Shown: in pieces, positions 58,852 through 64,000 of the stretch
Layout of the letters: each line of letters opens with the position of its first letter
Numbering within the stretch: the stretch's first letter is position 1
DNA from: FEN-1191 sp964528845
GTDB lineage: Bacteria > Pseudomonadota > Gammaproteobacteria > Steroidobacterales > Steroidobacteraceae
Assembly: GCA_964528845.1 (NCBI GenBank)
Contig: CAZGVE010000008.1
Span: 1 to 64,000, forward strand
Direction of reading: 5' to 3'
Length of the DNA stretch: 64,000 bases
The notes under the pieces: generated by a model
What the model saw: only the letters and a program-made list of their open reading frames with translations
What the model was told of the DNA's origin: nothing
Databases searched by the model: none
Translations under genes and position numbers: made by a program

Positions 58852-60516
58852 ATGTACCGCTACGATGTCATCGACCAGACGCTGGTCAGCGAACGCGTCG
58901 CCCAGTTCCGCGACCAGACCCGGCGCTTCCTGGAAGGCAGCTTGAGCGAGGACGAATTCCGCGGCCTGCGGCTGCGCAATGGCCTGTACATCCAGCGTCA
59001 CGCGCCGATGCTGCGGGTGTCGATACCGTATGGGCTGCTCTCGAGCGCTCAGCTGCGCATGCTGGCCCACATCGCGCGCCGCTACGACCGTGACTACGGA
59101 CATTTCACGACGCGGCAGAACATCCAGTACAACTGGCCGCGCCTCGAGCAGGTGCCGGATATCCTCGCCGACCTGGCCAGCGTCGAGATGCACGCCATCC
59201 AGACCAGCGGCAACTGCATCCGAAACATCACTTCCGATCCGCTGGCCGGTGTCGCCCCCGATGAGCTGGCCGATCCGCGGCCGTACTGCGAGCTGATCCG
59301 GCAGTGGGCCACGCTGCACCCGGAATTCAACTACCTGCCGCGCAAGTTCAAGATCGCCGTGACCGGGTCGGCGGGCGATCGCGCGGCCGTCGAGGTGCAC
59401 GACATCGGCGTGCGCCTGCGGGTCGACGCGGCCGGGCGGGTCAGCTTCGACATTCTTGCCGGCGGCGGTCTCGGCCGCACGCCAGTGATCGGCAAGCTGA
59501 TCCGCACGCACCTGCCGGAGCAGGACCTGCTGGCCTATCTGGAGGCGATCCTGCGCGTCTACAACCGGCACGGGCGTCGCGACAATCTTTACAAGTCGAG
59601 AATCAAGATCCTGGTGCGCGCGCTCGGCGTCGAGGAATTCACGCGCCAGGTCGAGCAGGAATTCGAGGGCAGCCGCGCGTTCGCGCCACAGATGAGCGCA
59701 GCGGCGGTCGCCCGGATGCGCTCCTGCTTCACCCTGCCGCCCTACGAGGTGCTGCCGGAGCTGCCGGCACCGGCAGCGAGCGCGGCCGACGCCGCCTTCG
59801 CCGCCTGGTACCGCCACAACACGGCGCGCCACCGCGTCACTGGCTATCGCATCGTGTTCGTATCGCTCAAGGCGCACGGCGAGGCTCCGGGAGACATCAG
59901 CGCCGGGCAGATGGATGCGCTCGCGGGGCTTGCCGATAACTGGAGTTTCGGCGAGCTGCGCGCGACCCACGACCAGAACCTCGTGCTCTGCGACGTGCCG
60001 CAGCACGGCTTGCGAGAGCTGTGGCGCGCGCTCGATGCGCTGCGGCTCGCGACGCCGAACATCGGCACGCTCACCGACATGATCTGCTGTCCGGGGCTGG
60101 ATTTCTGCAGTCTTGCGAACGCCGGTTCGATCCCGATCGCCAAGCAGATCGACGAGCGATTCGATGACTTCGACTATCTGTACGAGCTCGGGCCGATCGA
60201 GATAAAGATGTCGGGCTGCATGAACGCCTGCGGCCACCACCACATCGGCCACATCGGCATCCTTGGCGTCGACAAGCACGGGGAGGAGTGGTATCAGATC
60301 ACGCTCGGGGGTTCATCGGCTGCGCCCGCGGCGCTCGGCGAGGTCATCGGTCCATCGGTGCGTAAAGCCGAGGTTGCCGAGACGATCGCGCGGATTCTCG
60401 AGGTCTACGTGCGCGAGCGCCGCAGCGAGGAGGAGCGTTTCCTCGACACGGTGCGTCGCATCGGCATCGAACCATTCCAGGAGCGCGTGTATGCGGCGGA
60501 TCATTCGGCGGCGTGA
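58852..60516 (+). CDS. ferredoxin-type nitrite/sulfite reductase
   Basis: 554 residues. Two ferrodoxin-like halves: GLYIQRHAPMLRVSIPYGLL, FTTRQNIQYNWPRLEQVPDIL and TSGNCIRNITSDP in the first. The siroheme-Fe4S4 ligands are in CCPGLDFCSLA (C-x5-C) and MSGCMNACGHHHIGHIG (C-x3-C). It catalyses six-electron reduction of sulfite to sulfide or nitrite to ammonia. The paired DUF934 gene downstream is typical of the sulfite/nitrite reductases of Proteobacteria, and the DUF934 start lies inside its last 26 bases. The nearby amtB slightly favours a nitrogen role; the family alone does not decide. Confidence 0.93.
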   Translation: MYRYDVIDQTLVSERVAQFRDQTRRFLEGSLSEDEFRGLRLRNGLYIQRHAPMLRVSIPYGLLSSAQLRMLAHIARRYDRDYGHFTTRQNIQYNWPRLEQVPDILADLASVEMHAIQTSGNCIRNITSDPLAGVAPDELADPRPYCELIRQWATLHPEFNYLPRKFKIAVTGSAGDRAAVEVHDIGVRLRVDAAGRVSFDILAGGGLGRTPVIGKLIRTHLPEQDLLAYLEAILRVYNRHGRRDNLYKSRIKILVRALGVEEFTRQVEQEFEGSRAFAPQMSAAAVARMRSCFTLPPYEVLPELPAPAASAADAAFAAWYRHNTARHRVTGYRIVFVSLKAHGEAPGDISAGQMDALAGLADNWSFGELRATHDQNLVLCDVPQHGLRELWRALDALRLATPNIGTLTDMICCPGLDFCSLANAGSIPIAKQIDERFDDFDYLYELGPIEIKMSGCMNACGHHHIGHIGILGVDKHGEEWYQITLGGSSAAPAALGEVIGPSVRKAEVAETIARILEVYVRERRSEEERFLDTVRRIGIEPFQERVYAADHSAA

Positions 60517-60997
60517 AGTCGTCGCCGATGCGGTTGGCTATCCGGGCGATTCGGCGCCGGAGGGCGCGGTGCGGGTGCTTGCCCTCGCTGACTGGCTCGC
60601 GGCCACGGCCGCGGACGCTGATACGCCCGCGGGCGTGCTGCTCGGCCCCACCGACGAGGTGGCGCTGCTGGCACCCCATCTCGGGCGAGTGCGGCTGGTC
60701 GTGATCGAGTTTCCAAAGCTCGCTGAAGGGCGCGGCTTTTCGCAGGCGCGGCTGCTGCGCGCGCGCTACGGATTCGACGGCGAGTTGCGTGCGCGCGGAG
60801 CGATCAAGCGCGACCAGCTGTATTTCCTGGCCCGTTGCGGCTTCGATGCTTTCGAGCTCGACCCGACCGAGGATCCGGAGGCGGCGCTGGCGGCTTTCGA
60901 GGACTTCAGCGTGGCGAGCCAGGAGGGCAGCACGCGCCTGGTCGCCCCGCGTCAGCGTGCGACCGATGGCACGCCGCCCTCAGCGCCGCAGCAATGA
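60491..60997 (+). CDS. DUF934 family protein
   Basis: 168 residues from the ATG at 60491, which overlaps the 3' end of the sulfite-reductase gene by 26 bases. DUF934 hallmark: GRGFSQARLLRARYGFDGELRARG and DQLYFLARCGFDAFEL. This family nearly always follows the siroheme reductase gene and is thought to aid the reductase (electron supply or maturation); the exact role is not settled. The protein end converges with the kinase/phosphatase gene on the other strand (18-base overlap of coding ends). Confidence 0.92.
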   Translation: MRRIIRRREVVADAVGYPGDSAPEGAVRVLALADWLAATAADADTPAGVLLGPTDEVALLAPHLGRVRLVVIEFPKLAEGRGFSQARLLRARYGFDGELRARGAIKRDQLYFLARCGFDAFELDPTEDPEAALAAFEDFSVASQEGSTRLVAPRQRATDGTPPSAPQQ

Positions 60998-62701
60998 GAT
61001 AAGCAGCGCGAGTGCGAGCAGGGCGGCCACACCCTGCCAGAATCGCACCGGCGCACGTTCGTACAGCGTCGGCGGCCGGCGCACCGGGGCTGCAATGCGC
61101 GCAGGGCCGGCTTCCATCTCCATGGCAAACTCTCCCATGTCGCGCAGGCGCTCGGCCGGATCGGCTGCGAGCGCACGCCCGATGACGGCCTGAAGCCACG
61201 CCGGCAGGTCGGGACGCAACGCGCACAGCTCAACCGGACGTGCGCGGCGCGGCGGAGCGGCGGCATCTCCGTTCCCATAGGGATATTCGCCGGTGAAAGC
61301 CACGAACATCGTGACTCCAAGCGCGTAGACGTCCGTTGCCTCGTTGCCCGCCTCGCCGGTGAACATCTCCGGGGCCATGTATGCACGCGTACCGGGGATA
61401 TCCTCCGGCGGGAAGTCCTCGAGTCCTGGAACGCGCACGACACCGAGGTCGATCAGCTTCAGCGATCCGCCGGACTCGAGGATCACGTTATCCGGCTTGA
61501 TGTCGCGATGGATGATACCGAGGCGGTGCAGCGCGGCGGCCGCCCGCGCGAGTTTGAGCGCGATATTGCGTCCTTCCTCCAGCCCGATGGATGGGCGCCG
61601 CGCGGCCCGCACGTCCAACCGTTCGCCCTGGTAGAGCGGCATCACCGTATACAGGCAGGTCTGTCGTCCCGTCGGCAGCTCGATGGTCCGGCCGAGCCAC
61701 GGGCAATTGGTGTGCGCGCCGACCCACGCCTCGCGCACGAACGCCGCGCGCTGCGCCGCGATCGCAGCTACCTGAGCCTTCGGGAACTTCAGCGCCACAT
61801 CGCCGCCGTCGATCTCGTCCGTTGCGGCGTACAGCCGGCTATAGGTTCCATCGGACACCACCGTCCGAAGCACGAAGCCATCGACCGTCTCGCCCCCGGC
61901 GGGCACCGGGATCAGTGGCAGTTGCAGCAGTTCCGGCTCGATCTGGGAGGAATCCACCATCGACAGTCCGACGACGTCCAGCACGAGCGCGGTATGGTTG
62001 TCGTTGCTGCCAGAATCCAGCGCGGTCGCGGCCAGCTCACGCGCGGCATCCGCCGGCGCCGAGCCGCAGGATAGGATCTGCGCTATGGTCGCGTCCGACA
62101 GAAACGCGTGCACACCGTCGCTGCACAGCAGGAACCGATCGTGCAGCGCGAGCGGATGGCTCGCGTACTCGAGCCGCACTTCCGCCTCGACCCCAAGCGC
62201 CCGGTTCAGTACGTGCGAACGACCATCCCGACCCTCGCGCACGTGATCCGAGGTCAGCTGGCTCAACCGGCCGCTCCGCAGTCGGTAGGCCCGTGTGTCG
62301 CCCGCGTGCAGCACGTGCACGCGTCGGCCGCGCAGCACCAGCGCAGTGAAGGTGCAGCCCATCCCGGATAGATCCGGATCGCGACGACCCTGCGAATACA
62401 GCCAGCCGTTGATCGAATTCAAGATCGTAGCCGCTGCGCGCTGCACTTCCATGGTGTCTGGAAGGTCGAACATCCCTCCGAGAAAAGTGCGTACTGCGGT
62501 CTCGGCCGCCACGCGACCGCCCTTGGTGCTGCCGATGCCGTCGGCGATGACCGCGATGACGTCGCGCCGCGGCTCGGGCAGCTCGGCGCCGAACACGGCA
62601 CCGGCGAAATCCTCGTTGCGCGCCCGCGGTCCGATCTCGGAGCTGAAGCCTACGCTCGCCTGGAGACCACTGATGCGCGCGTTCAGCACCATCGCCGGCA
62701 C
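60980..62701 (-). CDS. bifunctional PP2C phosphatase / Ser-Thr protein kinase, membrane-anchored
   Basis: 573 residues. N-terminal PP2C domain (about 15-240): ARNEDFAGA, AVIADGIGSTKGG, VHVLHAGDTRAYRL, LLCSDGVHAF and SNDNHTALVLD give the metal-binding Asp set. Kinase domain (about 270-515): VALKFPK (Lys), IIHRDIKPDNVIL (catalytic loop), LIDLGVVRV (DLG for DFG) and AYMAPEMF. A C-terminal transmembrane helix (GVAALLALALLISLL) anchors it with both domains inside the cell. Such fused proteins are known near nitrate/nitrite assimilation genes in gammaproteobacteria. It probably responds to nitrogen state; the target is unknown. Confidence 0.94.
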   Translation of the reverse strand: MPAMVLNARISGLQASVGFSSEIGPRARNEDFAGAVFGAELPEPRRDVIAVIADGIGSTKGGRVAAETAVRTFLGGMFDLPDTMEVQRAAATILNSINGWLYSQGRRDPDLSGMGCTFTALVLRGRRVHVLHAGDTRAYRLRSGRLSQLTSDHVREGRDGRSHVLNRALGVEAEVRLEYASHPLALHDRFLLCSDGVHAFLSDATIAQILSCGSAPADAARELAATALDSGSNDNHTALVLDVVGLSMVDSSQIEPELLQLPLIPVPAGGETVDGFVLRTVVSDGTYSRLYAATDEIDGGDVALKFPKAQVAAIAAQRAAFVREAWVGAHTNCPWLGRTIELPTGRQTCLYTVMPLYQGERLDVRAARRPSIGLEEGRNIALKLARAAAALHRLGIIHRDIKPDNVILESGGSLKLIDLGVVRVPGLEDFPPEDIPGTRAYMAPEMFTGEAGNEATDVYALGVTMFVAFTGEYPYGNGDAAAPPRRARPVELCALRPDLPAWLQAVIGRALAADPAERLRDMGEFAMEMEAGPARIAAPVRRPPTLYERAPVRFWQGVAALLALALLISLLRR

Positions 62702-63082
62702 CTAGTCATTGAGCCGGCAACGATCGTGCAGGAAATAGCCGCCAGTGCTCGACGCGATGACAACGGTGAGTTCTCCGGACTTGCGATCGAGAGTGTAGTT
62801 CCCGCCGTCCGCCGCGGCGTGCCAGGAGATCCGGGTGGCGCTGATGCGTGCCGGATTCGCATCGACCGTATTCGCATTGAAGTTGATCGTGATCCGCCAG
62901 CTGGCGCCGCTGGCCAGATTGGTGCAAGTGATCGTTTGCTCGCCTTGTTGCGGTACATCCGTGGCAGCGGGACCCGCCAGCGGAAGGCAGAGCGCCACCA
63001 TCAGCGCGATGATCAAAGCAGGATGCCGCGATGTCCGGCATGACGCTGCGACCATGCCGTGATTACGGTAGTTGCTGTTCAT
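62702..63082 (-). CDS. small exported protein of unknown function
   Basis: 126 residues from the ATG at 63082 (or the ATG at 63055). Signal peptide ends near GPAATD (about 42). The mature part is beta-rich, about 85 residues, with two Cys (TITCTN, HDRCRL) likely to form a disulfide: SWRITINFNANTVD, ARISATRISWHAA, YTLDRKSGELTVVI. I do not recognise the family. It lies directly ahead of the kinase/phosphatase gene on the same strand (its stop abuts that gene's start). Confidence 0.6.
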   Translation of the reverse strand: MNSNYRNHGMVAASCRTSRHPALIIALMVALCLPLAGPAATDVPQQGEQTITCTNLASGASWRITINFNANTVDANPARISATRISWHAAADGGNYTLDRKSGELTVVIASSTGGYFLHDRCRLND

Positions 63083-63457
63083 TTTCCGGTGCTCCGTATT
63101 ACCTGTTAACCGGTAGCGCCGCGCATCGTGCTACCTATTCTGCTGCCGCCAGCGAAGCAGTAGCCGTGGCGTGTGCACGTGCGGCGCGGCGCGGTTGCGG
63201 ATTCAATCGCTGCTTCGGACCCACTTTCGATCAGCACTCAACTCTCCTGTGCACCAATGGTGCGCGCGATGGTAGTTCTACTCGTCGTTGATTGCATCCG
63301 AACCGGGTGCACAGCGCCGAACAGGTGTGTGATTGCTGTTGCGCAATCTTTTTTCGGGCGCTAGATTGAACCCGTCGGTCCTCTCATATCGGTACGGCGG
63401 CGCCATTGTCTCGAGACAGTCGTGTTGCCGATAGAAAATAAAATACAGGAGGCCATT
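63083..63457. promoter_or_regulatory. 375-base control region before amtB
   Basis: No gene is supported here. The region holds a short dyad GATTGC-N6-GCAATC (63331-63348) followed by six T (63349-63354), terminator- or attenuator-like. It also holds GCACC-AAT-GGTGC (around 63251-63263) and TGCATCC-N5-GGGTGCA (around 63293-63311), which look like NtrC half-sites but with three- and five-base centres that do not match the usual spacing. No convincing -24/-12 sigma-54 promoter was found. AGGAGG (63447-63452) is the amtB ribosome site. Confidence 0.45.
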
Positions 63458-64000
63458 ATGGCACTCGTGCCCTCTCCAGCATGGTTGGACACCGGAAACA
63501 ACGCCTGGCAATTGGCAGCCGCGACCTTCGTCGGGCTGCAGAGCATTCCTGGGCTGATGGTTCTGTACGGCGGCGTGGTCAAGAAGAAATGGGCGATCAA
63601 CTCGGCATTCATGTCGCTGTATGCCTTCGCCTCGGTGCTCGTGGTGTGGATTCTGTTCGACTACAACATGGCCTTCGGACCCCAGTGGTTCCCGTTCCTG
63701 GGCAAGCCGATGCTGGCCACCTCGGCAGCGTTCACGACGGGACAGGCGACGGTTCCGGCAGCCGCCGCGGGCATGCCTGCGCTGACCTTTCCGATGGCGA
63801 CGCTGATCTTCTTCCAGTTCGTATTCGCTGCCATCACGCTGATCATCCTGGCCGGTTCGGTGCTCGGGCGCATGAGCTTCAAGGCCTGGGTGATTTTCGT
63901 GCCGGTGTGGATGACTCTGGTGTACACCGTGGGCGCATTCAGCCTGTGGGGTGGCGGCTGGTTGGGGAGCATGGGAGTCGCAGACTTCTCTGGCGGCTAT
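63458..64000 (+). CDS. amtB: ammonium transporter, 5' part (cut by window end)
   Basis: 181 codons to the end of the window; the gene continues beyond. ATG at 63458 with a perfect AGGAGG at 63447-63452. The Amt/Rh family signature follows: NNAWQLAAATFVGLQSIPGLMVLYGGVVKKKWAINSAFM, TFPMATLIFFQFVFAAITLIILAGSVLGRM and VIFVPVWMTLVYTVGAFSLWGGGWL. It lacks the Cys-rich signal peptide of some AmtB proteins. It moves ammonium/ammonia across the inner membrane; glnK may lie beyond the window. Transcribed away from the kinase/phosphatase gene. Confidence 0.96.
   Translation, partial: MALVPSPAWLDTGNNAWQLAAATFVGLQSIPGLMVLYGGVVKKKWAINSAFMSLYAFASVLVVWILFDYNMAFGPQWFPFLGKPMLATSAAFTTGQATVPAAAAGMPALTFPMATLIFFQFVFAAITLIILAGSVLGRMSFKAWVIFVPVWMTLVYTVGAFSLWGGGWLGSMGVADFSGGY

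Noticed and set aside
63251..63311. NtrC-like sites before amtB
   Set aside because: Half-sites look right (GCACC/GGTGC and TGCATCC/GGGTGCA), but the first has a three-base centre and the second has arms one base too long, so neither fits the usual 17-base NtrC site. Kept only as dyads in the region entry.
63322..63343. Possible sigma-54 promoter (-24/-12) before amtB
   Set aside because: The GG and GC elements around 63324-63342 do not reach the fixed ten-base spacing in any register I tried.

Overview
The window is 64 kb of GC-rich, densely packed chromosomal DNA from a Gram-negative bacterium. The TonB-dependent receptors, Omp85-type barrel, lipoproteins, ExbB/ExbD proteins and VPxPA/GlyGly-type C-terminal sorting tails all indicate a double membrane. 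Gene content (DUF1365/cyclopropane synthase cluster, sulfite reductase plus DUF934, AgmX-domain protein, many secreted beta-propellers) suggests a gammaproteobacterium near the Steroidobacterales/Nevskiales. That placement is inferred from gene content only. I saw no insertion sequence, phage, CRISPR array or rRNA. The only tRNA is a 3' fragment at the left edge.

0-13 kb: tRNA-Arg(CCT) fragment, small secreted proteins, a VPxPA-CTERM beta-propeller, two secreted alpha/beta hydrolases, an NHL-type propeller, a subtilase-like protein with a GlyGly-type C-terminus, then an overlapping run of SMP-30-like, GST and DUF3300 genes. A DUF1345 membrane protein and a ClpX-zinc-finger/HTH protein follow. 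13-19 kb: a membrane TPR protein, then a TPP riboswitch whose core contains the Shine-Dalgarno of a TonB receptor gene, followed by an Omp85-like barrel and an MFS transporter. This is probably a thiamine (or related compound) uptake cassette. 19-24.3 kb: ECF sigma factor and RskA-like anti-sigma, next to the FAD-oxidoreductase/DUF1365 pair and a divergent DUF1475/cyclopropane synthase pair, probably a lipid-remodelling stress regulon. 24.3-28.3 kb: a second TonB receptor, a KirBac-type potassium channel, and a basic coiled-coil protein.

28.3-53.6 kb is the most unusual part: two divergent gene runs starting from about 37.8 kb. The leftward run has ten tightly spaced genes: HzsA-like c-heme lipoprotein, SH3 barrel, outer-membrane barrel, TlpA, DUF4266, DUF3570, SYLF, ABC ATPase, ABC permease, rhomboid. 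The rightward run starts with two more CxxCH proteins and a Tat-exported protein, then a strong hairpin. It continues with a second TlpA-like protein, a coiled-coil periplasmic protein, two large TPR proteins, and ExbB-ExbD-ExbD-AgmX/TonB. One TolQ-like plus two TolR-like proteins with an AgmX-domain partner and TPR proteins resembles the core of the Myxococcus Agl/Glt machinery, here beside secreted c-heme proteins.

53.6-64 kb: small unknown protein, CPA2 antiporter with TrkA domains, a phosphoenolpyruvate-carboxylase homologue lacking several catalytic residues, nitrite/sulfite reductase with DUF934, a fused PP2C phosphatase/protein kinase on the other strand, a small secreted protein, and the start of an amtB ammonium transporter. 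This end looks devoted to nitrogen and sulfur assimilation.
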